Shown: positions 1 through 9,201, numbered from the stretch's first letter. The stretch: DNA of 64,000 bases from JACPPO01 sp965262505 (GCA_965262505.1 CBDHFM010000022.1:15196-79195), one strand, 5' to 3'. Notes: generated from the sequence alone by a model not told the origin. Numbers and translations: made by a program.

Positions 1-302
1 CCCGAAGGGCGGCCGGCCTCCAGGTGTCGAATCTTCTCGGCCAGCAACGCCTTGTCGGTGGCGAGATCCGCCACGACGCTCTTGAGCCGCCGCGTGTCCG
101 CGCCCTCGACGGCGACCTCGCGATGCTTGAGGCGGGCCTCACCGCCGGCCACGAAGTCGTCACGCCACTGCGAGAGCTTCGCCGCCGTCACGCCATGGCG
201 ACGACTGAGGCTCTCGAGTGATTCCCCCTTGAGGACCTCGATGACCACGGAGACTTTTCGTCGCGCGGACCACTGCCCCGTGCCGACGAGCGCCTTGGAC
301 AT
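1..302 (-). CDS. IS3-family transposase OrfA, partial
   Basis: Reading leftwards from ATG at 302 gives 100 codons that run off the window edge. The protein opens MSKALVGTGQWSARRK and has a helix-turn-helix (LSRRHGVTAAKLSQWRDDF, about residues 38-56) followed by a charged, leucine-rich stretch ending LLAEKIRHLEAG. This is the layout of the short OrfA of IS3-type elements, which binds the terminal repeats and is usually fused to OrfB by frameshifting. The RBS GAGAAGGAGA precedes the ATG. A TGGACAGCC (334 to 326, minus strand) about 30 bp upstream may be the left terminus, since IS3 ends begin TG. OrfB would lie outside the window. Confidence 0.75.
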   Translation of the reverse strand, partial: MSKALVGTGQWSARRKVSVVIEVLKGESLESLSRRHGVTAAKLSQWRDDFVAGGEARLKHREVAVEGADTRRLKSVVADLATDKALLAEKIRHLEAGRPS

Positions 303-634
303 AACTCATTCTCCTTCTCGCAGAAGGCTGTCCAAAGAAATCGTGGGGCGCGGGATCCTCACCAGCGAGGGAGACCAGCCCGCGTACGCGGAGAGAGAGA
401 AAGCGCCTTGTCCGCTCCTGCTCGCGGTCGCCGTTAGCGTCTGCGCTGCACTCCCGATCGCGATGCAGGCGCTGGCGCGACACGCCGATCTACGCTGAAA
501 GCTCGGCGCCGCCGCGGTTGTCCGACCAACCGTGCCGCGCGCGCTTTCCCCGCACCTCGACGATGACGGTAGCCGCCACGCGCGGGATCGGCTACGCCCG
601 CGTCTGCGGAAGGTTAATGCACCAGCGTCCCGTT
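303..634. other. no gene recognised
   Basis: 332 bp between the IS3 OrfA and the beta-barrel gene. Apart from the possible IS3 left end at 326-334 I see no convincing coding frame, RNA gene or repeat. Short frames here overlap on both strands and have no ribosome binding site. Confidence 0.4.
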
Positions 635-1606
635 TTAGAAGTGGTACGTGAGACTCAGGCCCACGTCCCAGAGCGTGCTGGCGTCGGTCAGCAGCTGCCC
701 CGAGACGGGTTCGCTCCCATCGCGGCGCAGATTGGGAACGTGACTACGCAGCGGATCCCAGACGAGCGCGTCGTCACTCTCGAAGGCCGCACCGTGGACC
801 CAGCGACCCTTGACACCCACTGACAGACCCTCGGTGAGCGCGTAGTTCACTCCGACCAACACCTGCTGGCTGACCAGCTTGTCGGACAGGATGCCCTGGA
901 AACTACTTGTCGTGGCTGCCAGGTTCTGGCGAATGTCGTCCACGTTGGGCAGCCCCTCGCCGGTGGTAATCGCCGTGGGATTGGCGTTCCTCGACCACAG
1001 ACTGCCGTAGGCCCCCGCCGTCGACCCGATCCCCACACCCACGCCGACATAGGGCGTGAGCCGACTGCGGGTCCGAACGTCCCAATACAGGTTCGCGAAC
1101 AGGGTGTGCGAAGTCACACGGCCGAGGTAGTCCGTCGCCGTCTGCAGTTCTTGATTCAGCTTGTCGGCGGTGACGCTGCCCGAGCCAGCGTTGAGGCCGG
1201 GCACGGCGACGGTCTGGTCGTAGGCGGTGGCGCGGTAGAAGTATTCCATCTCCGTTCGCACGTGGCGCCACCGCGGGCCAGAGGCGTCGGCCCCGAAGCG
1301 ATACCCCAGCACCCAGCTGGTCTGCAAGCCCGTGGCCCTGGCGAACTGATTAACCCAGTTGTCCCTGCGATCCGGTCCCGTGCAGTTGTAGGCTTCATAT
1401 CCCGCGGTCTGCGTCACCGTTGCATACTGCGGATTGATGAACTCATCACATACACTCGCTCGGTCGTTGGACAGCCCGGTGATGCCCAGGGCCGGGACCA
1501 CGTGCCCGCCCAGTTCGCTCCCGAGATACCAGCCCTGCCCTTGCGCCGGACTCGGCACGCCTCCGAGCGCCACGACGAGAAGCCCCACGATTGCGATCTT
1601 TTTCAC
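635..1606 (-). CDS. outer-membrane beta-barrel protein (P44/Msp2-like)
   Basis: 323 residues from a GTG start with GGAAAGGG upstream. Residues 1-23 (MKKIAIVGLLVVALGG...AQG) are a classical Sec signal peptide. The rest alternates polar and hydrophobic residues, includes GWYLGSELGGHVVPALGI and LTPYVGVGVGIGS strands, and ends in TYHF, the terminal Phe typical of BAM-inserted barrels. This fits the P44/Msp2-type family of small porin-like proteins. The substrate, if any, cannot be told. It stands alone, with IS material on both sides, and looks intact. Confidence 0.7.
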   Translation of the reverse strand: MKKIAIVGLLVVALGGVPSPAQGQGWYLGSELGGHVVPALGITGLSNDRASVCDEFINPQYATVTQTAGYEAYNCTGPDRRDNWVNQFARATGLQTSWVLGYRFGADASGPRWRHVRTEMEYFYRATAYDQTVAVPGLNAGSGSVTADKLNQELQTATDYLGRVTSHTLFANLYWDVRTRSRLTPYVGVGVGIGSTAGAYGSLWSRNANPTAITTGEGLPNVDDIRQNLAATTSSFQGILSDKLVSQQVLVGVNYALTEGLSVGVKGRWVHGAAFESDDALVWDPLRSHVPNLRRDGSEPVSGQLLTDASTLWDVGLSLTYHF

Positions 1607-1612
1607 GATATA

Positions 1613-2026
1613 CCCTTTCCGGTTTGCCTTAAACTAACATGAGCCGTTCCAGGGAGTCTCGATTCTCTTGCAATCGCGAAGGCGTCGGGATCCGTGTGCG
1701 CGTGATCGCCGCACACCGGGACGCGCGCCTCCGTCCTCCCACGCCGTTCGGATCGCTCTGGACCGTGACCTGAACCACGCGGCACAACGGCAGGAAGTCT
1801 CTCTTGCGACGCAGCCGCAGTGGTCCGGATTGGTTTGACGACGTACAAGCGAGACAAGAAACAAGGGCTGGCGCGGCGCATGCGCCCTATAAATTTGTAT
1901 GTGAGATCTTCCTCGCCATGTGGAACGAGCGTGTGCTCGAGGAAAGGCTTCCCATCAAGAAGAATATGTACGTTCTGCGCCAACGCCATCCCGTCGTTGC
2001 GGATGGCCAGCCAGTATGTCGCCGAT
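1613..2026 (-). pseudogene. C-terminal part of a membrane-protein gene split by IS1380
   Basis: The minus-strand frame entering from the IS left end reads TYWLAIRNDGMALAQNV then HILLDGKPFLEHTLVPHGEE. An Asn-x-Gly...Ala-x-Asn-Val-x-Ile pattern of this kind is common after a single N-terminal helix in small bacterial membrane proteins. It is the expected continuation of the helix-bearing fragment on the other side of the IS (3739-4009). Joining the halves at a shared GATC leaves them one base out of frame, so the locus was rearranged further or the join is imperfect. The end of the frame (past about 1750) is not convincing. Confidence 0.45.
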
Positions 2027-3738
2027 CTAGCCCGGATTATTCAGGAAGGGTCCGATATCGGTAGAAAAACAAAGATCTCCGCGTGGTATAAATGCTGTTG
2101 ACACAACCATTTACCCACCACGGAGGCCCCTGCGTGACACCTCAGAAAATACCACAGACTGTCCTCTTTCCGGATCTCTTCGACAAGCCCCTCGTCGCGA
2201 CGTTCGACCGCCAGCACGCGAGTTCCGATGGTGGCGCTGTGCTGCTCAAGGCGGCGGAGCGCGTGTATGGGTTGGTGGCGGGTTTCGCCCGGTGTCTGGT
2301 GGACCGGCGGGAGCTCGGGAAGATCCGGCACACGCTGACGGAGTTGCTCGGCCAGCGGATCTTCGGCATTGCCTGCGGTCATCCCGATGGCAACGACGCC
2401 GACCACCTCGCCGACGACCCGATCCACAAGCTGCTGCTCGGGCGGGACCCGGTCGCCGGCGAGGCGTTGGCCTCGCAGCCGACGATCTCTCGGTTCGAGA
2501 ACGGTGTCGGCCGGTCCGCTCTCTACGAGCTGGCGCGCGAGCTGGCGATGCGGGTCATCGAGCGGCATCAGCACCGGCTGGACGGGCGGGCGCGGCGGAT
2601 CACGATCGACCTGGATCCGACCGACGACGCGACGCACGGCGCCCAGCAGCTCACCTTCTTCAACGGGCACTACGATAGCTGGTGCTACCTGCCGTTGCTG
2701 GCGTTTCTGACCTTCGACCGGGAACGCGAACAGTATCTGTGCGCGGCGGTGCTGCGGCCGGGAAATGTGCCGGCCACCCGCGGGACCGTGGGCGTGTTGT
2801 GTCGGCTGCTGCCCCTGCTGCGGCAGGCCTTTCCCCAGGCGCGGTTTCTCGTGCGGCTCGACGGGGGCTTTGCGACGCCGGAGATCTTCGACTTCCTGGA
2901 TGCCGAGCCGCGGCTCGACTACGTGGTGGCGATGGCCAAGAACGCCGTGTTGCAGCGCCACGCCGAGCCCGCCCTGCTCGTGGCGCAGGCCCAGCGCGCG
3001 GCCAGCGGCCAGACCGCGCACGTGTATACCGACACTCAGTACCAGGCCGGTACGTGGGGCCACGCGCGCCGCGTCGTGATCAAGGCCGAGGTCGTCCGGC
3101 TCGGCGACCGCGAGCCGCGCGACAACCCGCGCTTCGTCGTGACGAATCTGCGGCAGACGCCACGCTTCATCTATGAGAAGGTCTACTGCGCCCGCGGCGA
3201 CATCGAGAATCGGATCAAGGAACTGCTCGATGGGCTACAGATCGACCGCACGAGCTGCTGTCGCTTCTGGGCCAATCAACTGCGCGTGCTCCTCACCGCC
3301 GCCGCCTACGTGCTGATGCAAGAACTCCGGCTGCGCGCGGCGCGCACCGCCTGTGCCCGCGCCCAAGTGACGTGGCTGCGCGACCGGCTCCTCAAATTGG
3401 GGGCGCACGTCGTCGGCTCGGTCCGTCGCGTGGTCCTGCACCTGCCGACCGCCACGCCGGACCTCCACGCCTGGCGGCACATCGCCCTGGCACTCGGCGC
3501 CCGCGCCGGATAGGCCCCCGCCAGCGCCCGTCAGCCGCGCATACACGCATCCCAACGGCGCACCGAGCCCGCCCGTGGCGAAGCCGTCCCTCCACGGCCC
3601 CATACCCAGGCCTTCCGCACCGACAATCAGTTGCTATTCCGCCGGCGCCCGACGAAAGCGACGCCCGGCGGGCCGTGTGCGCGACGATCACACCGTCCGT
3701 GGGGGCGACTCTGGGCCTTCATGAATAATGCGGGCTAG
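2027..3738 (+). mobile_element. IS1380-family insertion sequence with terminal inverted repeats
   Basis: The ends are imperfect inverted repeats of about 29 bp. The left end 2027-2055 starts CTAGCCCGGATTATTCAGG, and the right end 3738 back to 3710 reads CTAGCCCGCATTATTCATG. They enclose one complete transposase gene. GATC occurs beside both ends (2024-2027 and 3740-3743) and may be the target duplication, offset by two bases on the right. The insertion separates two parts of what looks like one membrane-protein gene. Confidence 0.8.
2134..3513 (+). CDS. IS1380-family DDE transposase
   Basis: About 459 residues, the usual length for the family. I prefer GTG at 2134, because GGAGG lies at 2122-2126 with 7-bp spacing; an upstream ATG at 2092 has no such site. 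The N-terminus LFPDLFDKPLVATFD and the SSDGGAVLLKAAE block are family hallmarks. Likely acidic catalytic residues sit in ITIDLDPTDD, FLVRLDGGFATPE and CARGDIENRIKEL. No stop or frameshift is visible, so the element is probably still active or recently active. Confidence 0.9.
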   Translation: MTPQKIPQTVLFPDLFDKPLVATFDRQHASSDGGAVLLKAAERVYGLVAGFARCLVDRRELGKIRHTLTELLGQRIFGIACGHPDGNDADHLADDPIHKLLLGRDPVAGEALASQPTISRFENGVGRSALYELARELAMRVIERHQHRLDGRARRITIDLDPTDDATHGAQQLTFFNGHYDSWCYLPLLAFLTFDREREQYLCAAVLRPGNVPATRGTVGVLCRLLPLLRQAFPQARFLVRLDGGFATPEIFDFLDAEPRLDYVVAMAKNAVLQRHAEPALLVAQAQRAASGQTAHVYTDTQYQAGTWGHARRVVIKAEVVRLGDREPRDNPRFVVTNLRQTPRFIYEKVYCARGDIENRIKELLDGLQIDRTSCCRFWANQLRVLLTAAAYVLMQELRLRAARTACARAQVTWLRDRLLKLGAHVVGSVRRVVLHLPTATPDLHAWRHIALALGARAG

Positions 3739-4009
3739 GGATCATCCGCTCCCGAAAATCCTGCTTATCGCGGCCGATTGAAGCCCGAAGCTCGGCACTT
3801 CGCGCCAGGCGCTGGCGGTCCTGTTCTCGGGCGGTTTCGAGATCTACCAGTCGTTCCTGGTGCCGGCTTTGGCGGCTGTTAATGCGCCAAGTTGCGATAG
3901 CCGACGCGGCAGACACGAGCAAGGCGAGAACGCTGACGGTAAGTGTGATTGGGTCCGGCACACCTAAGAATAGATCCTCGGCCTTGCACGCAAGCTGGAG
4001 GCTGCTCAC
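3739..4009 (-). pseudogene. N-terminal part of the membrane-protein gene split by IS1380
   Basis: The minus-strand frame from about 4009 has a single hydrophobic helix (ITLTVSVLALLVSAASAIAT) followed by a basic and acidic coiled-coil-like segment (SRHQERLVDLETAREQDRQR). It then runs into the IS1380 right end, where it stops at 3719. The matching C-terminal part seems to be at 1613-2026. No function can be assigned. Confidence 0.45.
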
Positions 4010-4031
4010 CGCGTGTGGAGGCTATAGCCCC

Positions 4032-5078
4032 TTAAATCCCGATTTTCTCGATATCCTCGATGGTCACCTCGTCGGCCGTTCGGTCGTAGAGCTTGGTCGT
4101 GCGCGGGCTCTCATGCCCGGCGATCGCCTGGGCGCGCTCGAGCGTGCCGCCATTGAGCAGATACGCCGTGATGCCGGTGGCCCGGAAGGTGTGGCAATTG
4201 GCCTCGCCGAGCCCGACGGTCTTGATGCGCCGCTTGATCATCCGGAACACATCCACCCGGCTCATCCGGCGCGCGCCCATCCCGCCGGCCCGCGGCATCG
4301 AGCGCCACAGGGGCGCGTCTTTCTCGGCCGCGATCCCGGCCGCGTCGAGATAGGCGTCGAGATAGGCCTCCGCCTTGTGGTGGACCGGCAGGGCGTGGTG
4401 CTTGCCCCCTTTTTCCTGGAGCCGCAGCCACCAGCGCTTGCCCTGCTGGTAGTAATCCTCCACGCGCATGCCGACGACGGCCGAGACGCGCGCAAAACTG
4501 TAGACCATCACGGCCAGCAGGGCGCGATCGCGCAGGCCGCGGAGGGTCGACGTGTCGATGGTGTCCAGCAGTAGTCGCGCTTCGGCGGGTTGCAGCACCG
4601 GCGTCTTGCCCGTCCTGACGACGTGGGTCGGCCCGCGCACCGAGGTGGCCGGGTTGGTGGGTATCACCTGTCCGGTCACCAGCCAATCGAACAGGCGGCG
4701 GATGGCGGCCAGATGCTGCTTGATCGTGGGGGCGCGATACCGGCCGTGCATCTCGTCAATGTAGGTGGCTACGGCGATCGGTGAAATCTGCGCGAGCGCG
4801 AGCCCGCGCGCCTCGCACCAGGCGAAGAACCGCGTCACGGCCGCGGCGTACGCCGCGCGGGTGTGCGGGTTGCGGATCTGGGCGGTGAAAAACTCCACCG
4901 TCCGCTCGGCGGCCTGCGGCCCGGCGCGCCGGACGATGTCCGGGAGACCCTCGATCTGCCACCCCCCGGGCAGGACGAGCGCCTCCGTCGGTGCGGCCAC
5001 CGGCGCCAGGGCCTCAGGCGGTGGCAGGGCCGGCGCGGGTGGGGGAGTCGGTTGTGTCGGATCAGTGCCCATCTCCAC
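4032..5078 (-). CDS. tyrosine recombinase / integrase (XerC/D-like)
   Basis: 348 residues. After a proline-rich leader (about 1-40) come a SAM-like core-binding domain (about 55-150, NPHTRAAYAAAVTRFFAWCE) and a catalytic domain. The full catalytic set is visible: R197 (FARVSAVVG), K226 or K223 (EKGGKHH), H296 and R299 (CHTFRATGIT), H322 (AGHESPRTT) and Y331 (LYDRT). It should cut and rejoin DNA at specific sites. A near-identical but dead copy of its last 57 codons lies at 21224-21392, and att-like repeats lie at 5444 and 13916. The gene looks intact. Confidence 0.9.
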   Translation of the reverse strand: MEMGTDPTQPTPPPAPALPPPEALAPVAAPTEALVLPGGWQIEGLPDIVRRAGPQAAERTVEFFTAQIRNPHTRAAYAAAVTRFFAWCEARGLALAQISPIAVATYIDEMHGRYRAPTIKQHLAAIRRLFDWLVTGQVIPTNPATSVRGPTHVVRTGKTPVLQPAEARLLLDTIDTSTLRGLRDRALLAVMVYSFARVSAVVGMRVEDYYQQGKRWWLRLQEKGGKHHALPVHHKAEAYLDAYLDAAGIAAEKDAPLWRSMPRAGGMGARRMSRVDVFRMIKRRIKTVGLGEANCHTFRATGITAYLLNGGTLERAQAIAGHESPRTTKLYDRTADEVTIEDIEKIGI

Positions 5079-5443
5079 CTGCGCTTCGGACTCGCTACTG
5101 CCGCGTCAGCGTGCCCACGACCTCAAGCTCCCGCAGCTGTCGCTGGTCGCGGTTTGGAGAAATTGCGCCGTGGTGCCCGCGAACGTCAGCATGGTGGGCG
5201 CCGGGGTGATGGTGGCGCAGGTGTCGACGCCCATGGGGATGGGCACGGCATTGACGAGGGAGTCGGGCGGGAACGTGACGCGGCCGGTGTCGTCCACGGT
5301 GCCGGCGAGGAGGACCGCGCAAGTGGCCAGACGCCTGAGAGGCGCGCGCGGTTCATCCGCATGCGGCAGCGTCTCACCGTCCGCCCCGGGATGGCCATGT
5401 TGGCCGCCGCTGGTCGACCCTCCGTGTCATCGCCTGAATAGTA
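5079..5443. other. integrase upstream region; no firm gene
   Basis: A minus-strand frame 5106-5297, open further upstream (LRRLATCAVLLAGT then VDDTGRVTFPPDSL), could be a fragment of a small exported protein, but it lacks a convincing start and RBS. No other feature is recognised. Confidence 0.3.
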
Positions 5444-5510
5444 ACATAACGTCCTTTATGTTACGTAACGCCATGATAGGGAAGGGCCTCCAGCTGCCCA
5501 GCGTAGGTGC
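5444..5510 (+). repeat. att-like repeat, copy 1
   Basis: About 67 bp shared with 13916-13981. It has an imperfect palindromic AT-rich half (CATAACGTCCTTTATGTTAC) followed by a nearly identical block ending CAGCTGCCCAGCGTAGGTGC. Both copies lie close to a tyrosine-recombinase gene or fragment, which suggests an integrase target or former attachment site. That role is inferred from position only. Confidence 0.5.
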
Positions 5511-5547
5511 AGGCGGGTGTGGAGGGCGCGGGCGAAGGGAACCGACT

Positions 5548-5760
5548 ATGACTGACGAACAACAAGGCTGGAACGATGCACTGGAGATCGTTGTCGAGAC
5601 GTTCAGGGATTTCACTTGGCAAAAGGACCTGGCCCAGGAGCGCAAGCTGGCTGCGGCGAGCGATACGCGCACCATTAACAACTTCCGCACGAAGTGTCTC
5701 CGGGAGTTGAAGAAAATCAAGTGCGCCTAGCCGGACCTGCATTTGGGGTGGCGACTGTCG
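5548..5760 (+). pseudogene. fragment of a RepA-type replication initiator, C-terminal part
   Basis: The frame ends NNFRTKCLRELKKIKCA-stop and then, in the same frame, PDLH. The intact RepA at 12435 has SNFRTDCLRELKKIN then RAWPDLH at the matching place, so the Trp codon has become TAG. Only about 40 codons are recognisable. The upstream codons (from ATG 5548) may be unrelated or decayed. It is one of five Rep loci in the window. Confidence 0.6.
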
Positions 5761-5860
5761 GCGGGCTCATGGAGATTACTACAGGGCTCGATCCGCTCAC
5801 TCTGGATTTCGAGCTCGGCAAGCCAACGGGCCGCGATGCGGCACATGGAGGAACGAATCA

Positions 5861-6436
5861 ATGACTGACGAAGGCAACGCGGCCGATTCCGCGTCCCTCA
5901 TCCAATTCATCAGCGACAGAGGAAGCCAGGTCACCGGGCGACACAAGGAGAAGGAGGAACGAATCCACGATACCCTCTGCGACCTCCATCTCGCGCTCGA
6001 CGGGGCCACGGCACAGCTTGCTCGCTCGAAACAATTCGAACACATGGAGCAATCGGCGGCCGCGTTAGCCCGTGCATGCTCGATCTTTCTGAGAAAGATG
6101 GTCCTCGGAGACAGGAACGTGCGAGCGACGCGCCTGCTTGACGACGATGTTTGCCGGTCCCTCGAACTCGCGTTCAGTAGGCTTCGTCGAATTCCTGGCA
6201 ACCGAGGGCAGTTCATCATCGAATGGGGAATCACCGGAGGCCGCTTTCGGTTGGACACACTGGATGAGGACACCCTGGTGACCAAGTCGGTGCAGGAAAT
6301 TGCCATTGCTCCTTTACAGCTGGAGCTCTGCATCGAATGGCCGTTACCAGGATCCGCGAGTTGGACCGAAACGCCGACCAGGAACGCTCCATGGAAGGTA
6401 AGGCCAGAAGAATTGTTTAACACTGAATCGAAGTGA
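5861..6436 (+). CDS. hypothetical protein
   Basis: 191 residues from an ATG after GGAGGAACGAATCA. It is soluble and charged, with a predicted helical N-terminal half (KEKEERIHDTLCDLHLALD) and an all-beta-looking C-terminal part (GQFIIEWGITGGRFRLDTL). There is no signal peptide, membrane segment or motif I recognise. It is followed directly by another unknown frame that overlaps its 3' end, so the two may be one operon. Codon use is less GC-biased than in the transfer genes. Confidence 0.5.
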   Translation: MTDEGNAADSASLIQFISDRGSQVTGRHKEKEERIHDTLCDLHLALDGATAQLARSKQFEHMEQSAAALARACSIFLRKMVLGDRNVRATRLLDDDVCRSLELAFSRLRRIPGNRGQFIIEWGITGGRFRLDTLDEDTLVTKSVQEIAIAPLQLELCIEWPLPGSASWTETPTRNAPWKVRPEELFNTESK

Positions 6437-6467
6437 ACTGAGCTGCGATGCGTGGCTGGGGCAGCAG

Positions 6468-6887
6468 TTGGTCATGTTCGACCAACGGGGGATTTCCCTA
6501 AAAGATGCGATACGGACCATTGCAAACTACGAAGGTGCGCATGCATCGAACGTATCCCGTCTCCTGCGGACAGAAAACGAGAAGGACACCGATCCGTCTC
6601 GGAATCCCGAATTACATATCTTGAACAACATCAAGATCCACGGACTCAAGTTCAACCACATCGTCGTCATCGAAACGGCACTGTACCTCTACCGCAAGTT
6701 GATCGACCATGTCGGCATCGCCGAGCCGAAGGGTGGAATCGTCTTCCCTACGCTGTGTCTCTGGCGGGAATCGGCAGACGACATCTTTTCGGCCGCGAAA
6801 AATTTCCTCACCTATGACGGCGGAGTGATTCTGTCGTTCGGCGAAGAACCCCGTGCCATATCGCACAAGATCCGGCCGGTAATGTGA
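6468..6887 (+). CDS. hypothetical protein, possibly coupled to the preceding gene
   Basis: 139 residues from TTG 6468 (ATG at 6474 is the alternative). The same frame is open back to about 6402, overlapping the end of the previous gene (coding there GQKNCLTLNRSELSCDAW), so the true start may be upstream or translation may be coupled. The sequence (KDAIRTIANYEGAHASN, NHIVVIETALYLYRKLIDHV) looks like a real globular protein, but I recognise no family. It ends 41 bp before the decayed transfer region. Confidence 0.45.
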   Translation: MVMFDQRGISLKDAIRTIANYEGAHASNVSRLLRTENEKDTDPSRNPELHILNNIKIHGLKFNHIVVIETALYLYRKLIDHVGIAEPKGGIVFPTLCLWRESADDIFSAAKNFLTYDGGVILSFGEEPRAISHKIRPVM

Positions 6888-6928
6888 CGACCGCATCGAG
6901 CAGCCCTTCGCACACCATTGCATCCCAT

Positions 6929-7475
6929 CTAGCGCGCCCACCGGTGGCGGGTGCGGTCGGCTAGCTCGGCCCCGTGGCGGCACACGTCGGCTTGTTTGGC
7001 GGCATGGGTTGCGAGGGCATCCCATGCCTCGGCCGCGGCGCGCCTGGGCTTCCAGGGCGGTACAGTCGCGTTGACGGGAGTACGGAAACGCCCGGATGGC
7101 GGTGCCGTACCCCTCGCGGACGAGGGTGGCATTGACGTGCTCGCCAGTGGCGAGCACGACGTACCGGAGGATGCGACCGTCGGCGTCCTGGTCGTCGCCG
7201 GCCGGGTCGCGATCACGCCGGACGGTCGCGCCCGTGAGGCGGCGCGTGGTGTAGGCGGATGCGGCTGGTCCGCCGGGTTCGACCCCTTGCGTGGGGTGTC
7301 GTGTCCCGGGCGTCTCGATGCCCGTCAAGCGGACGGTGGCGCGGCGTCCGTCAGCGAGCCGGACGCTGATCGTATCGCCGTCGATCACCCGTTCGACCTG
7401 GGCGGGGCCGGTCGTGTGTGCCGCCGCTGTTGCACCGCTGAGCAGCACGACGAGGACGGCTGGCGCGCGGCTCAA
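6929..7475 (-). pseudogene. exported thermonuclease (SNase-like), frameshifted and fused to a transfer-gene tail
   Basis: The frame carries an SNase domain: VERVIDGDTISVRLADG, VRLTGIETPGTRHP, GRILRYVVLATGEHVN and LVREGYGTAIR. A hydrophobic leader (APAVLVVLLSGATAAA) suggests export, and TTG 7475 is a possible start. At about 7045 the frame shifts by one base. The following frame AEAWDALATHAAKQ...RTRHRWAR matches the end of the small gene at 38375-38659. A deletion therefore seems to have joined the nuclease to that gene's tail. Known SNases cut DNA and RNA with Ca2+; activity here is doubtful. Confidence 0.6.
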
Positions 7476-7491
7476 GACACATGCTCGAGCC
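7469..7491. repeat. 23-bp dyad, copy 1 (also at 45999 and 51459)
   Basis: A GGCTC...GAGCC dyad with the internal pattern CTCAxGxCAC and TCTCGAGCC-like arms, embedded in GCGCGGG-rich flanks. The same orientation and layout recur about 30 bp upstream of virB5 and virB2. Here it overlaps the presumed nuclease start. Confidence 0.45.
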
Positions 7492-7520
7492 CGCGCCAGG
7501 GGCACGAAGCGAACCGCCTT

Positions 7521-8100
7521 TTACGCCTTCGGCAAGTCGAGTCGTTGAATATCCCATGTGTTACTCCCTGCGTCGTAGCCGTTCACGAAGGCGGCTTCTT
7601 CGACGAAGCGCCGGCCGTCGGCGCGCGTCATGTGGATCACCATCGCAATACCGTCGACGACGCCGCGGCACGTGACGTCCCACGGGAGATCCCCATCGCC
7701 CTGCATCGCGCAGCTCGCCAGGCGCGACAAGGCGCTCTCGGCGTTGTTGGCGTGGACGGTGGTGAGCGAGCCGCCGTGGCCGGTGTTGAGGGCTTGCAAG
7801 AGGTCGGCGGCTTCGCCGCCGCGCACTTCGCCGACGACGATGTGATCGGGTCGATGGCGTAAGGCGTGTTTCACGAGGTCGCGGATCGTGACGGGGCTGT
7901 TGTGGAGCCCGCGCGCCTCGAAGCGGGCACAGTTCAGGGAGTCGATGCGGAGCTCCAAGGTGTCCTCGATCGCCACGATCCGCTCGTCGTCGGGGATGAG
8001 GGCAATGAGCGCGTTGAGCAGCGTGGTCTTGCCGCTGCCCGTGCCGCCGCTGACCAAGATGTTGCGCCGGGTGTGGAGGGTGCGGCGGGCCGCGTCTCGG
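7521..8100 (-). pseudogene. virB11/trbB-like ATPase, C-terminal part only
   Basis: The frame has the Walker A motif (GGTGSGKTTLLNAL), the IEDTLELR box, Walker B (VVGEVRGGEAADLL) and the TTVHAN motif. It matches the intact homologue at 38769-39725 almost residue for residue, but the first half is missing. At about 8100-8140 the sequence passes out of frame into the truncated virD4 copy, so one deletion removed the 3' end of virD4 and the 5' end of virB11. Confidence 0.8.
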
Positions 8101-9201
8101 ACGGAGGTCTTGGGCGCTGCCGTAGTCGTGCCGCTCGATCTGGTGCGGGATCTGGTGGTCGGCCAGGTACGCCCGGATGTGCGCGTCGGCCAGGGCGCGA
8201 AAGTGGTTCGGTTGGTCGGGGTGCGCGACGAAGCGCAGGGCGTACAGCGCGCGCCCGTGGTCGGGCACCATCATCACGTCGGCGCTCACCACGATCCAGG
8301 TGTCAGCCAGGCCGTCGGCAATCTTCTGCGCCTCTTTGATCTTCTCATCAAAGAGCTTTTTGTCGATGGCGCAGTGGTACACGTCGCGCAAGGTGACCCA
8401 CCCGATGGTGCCGCTCCCGTCCTTCGGCGGGATGCACCGGTAGAGCTCGATGATCCAGCGGACGAGATTGGTGTAGGCCTGTTGCCAGAAGGGTTCCTTG
8501 CCCTTGCCGAACAACTGATTGAGCAGGGACGCCACGGTATACGCCAGCGAGTACGAATCGAGCCAGGTGGCGCTCAAGGGATTCCATGTCACGCGCCCGT
8601 CGAGGTTCACTTCCAGGTAGTCCTCGCCGCGGTGGTGGTCCACCAAGATTTGCTTGATGTCGTGGCAAAAATCGCCTTTCACTTCAAGGACGAGCGCCGC
8701 GGCGCGGCGCTCGGGATCGGCCGCTTGCCAGCCGAGCAATTGGCGGGCAAAGGGGTGCATACAGGCGGACGTTTTCCCGGACCCGACGGCACCGAAGATC
8801 GCCACGCCGGTATACAAGCCGCGCTCCGGGATCATGAGCCATTCGGGCGTGGGACTCTCGATCGCGCGGACCGGGTGATGCACCTCGCCGATGACGATGG
8901 CGGGGCCGTCTGACGTGGGCGAAAGTGGCCACGTCGGCAGCGTGGATCGGAGCCCGAACCTGACGCCCAGATGGGCGAACCACACCCGCGACGAGCCGAA
9001 CAGCAATTGGCCGGTCAGGAACACGGCCACGCCCGGCGCCAGGTAGTACCAGCCCACGACGACCCGATAGAAGGACGGCGTGTTGATACGGACGAGCACG
9101 GCCACGGGATCGGCCTCGGGAAACGGGCCGGGCCAGGTCCAGGCCGCCGCGGCGCTCACGCCGAGCACGACGACGACCGCGCGGAGCAAACCATCACACA
9201 T
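8101..9201 (-). pseudogene. virD4/traG-like coupling protein, 3'-truncated copy
   Basis: From ATG 9201 the frame gives two N-terminal membrane segments, the Walker A motif (IFGAVGSGKTSACMHP) and long identity with the intact gene at 39722-41773, up to about residue 340 (YLADHQIPHQIERHDYG). It then joins virB11 sequence in the wrong frame. The Walker B half is absent. A local insertion relative to the intact copy (IPPKDGSGTIGWVTL) and divergence around HPDQPNHFRALADAH show it is not a very recent duplicate. Confidence 0.8.

Noticed and set aside
2041..3063. 340-codon antisense frame inside the IS1380 transposase
   Set aside because: Mirror frame of a clear transposase gene, without motifs.
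4765..5730. 321-codon plus-strand frame
   Set aside because: Most of it is antisense to the integrase; only the last part (RepA-like) is meaningful and is listed as a pseudogene.
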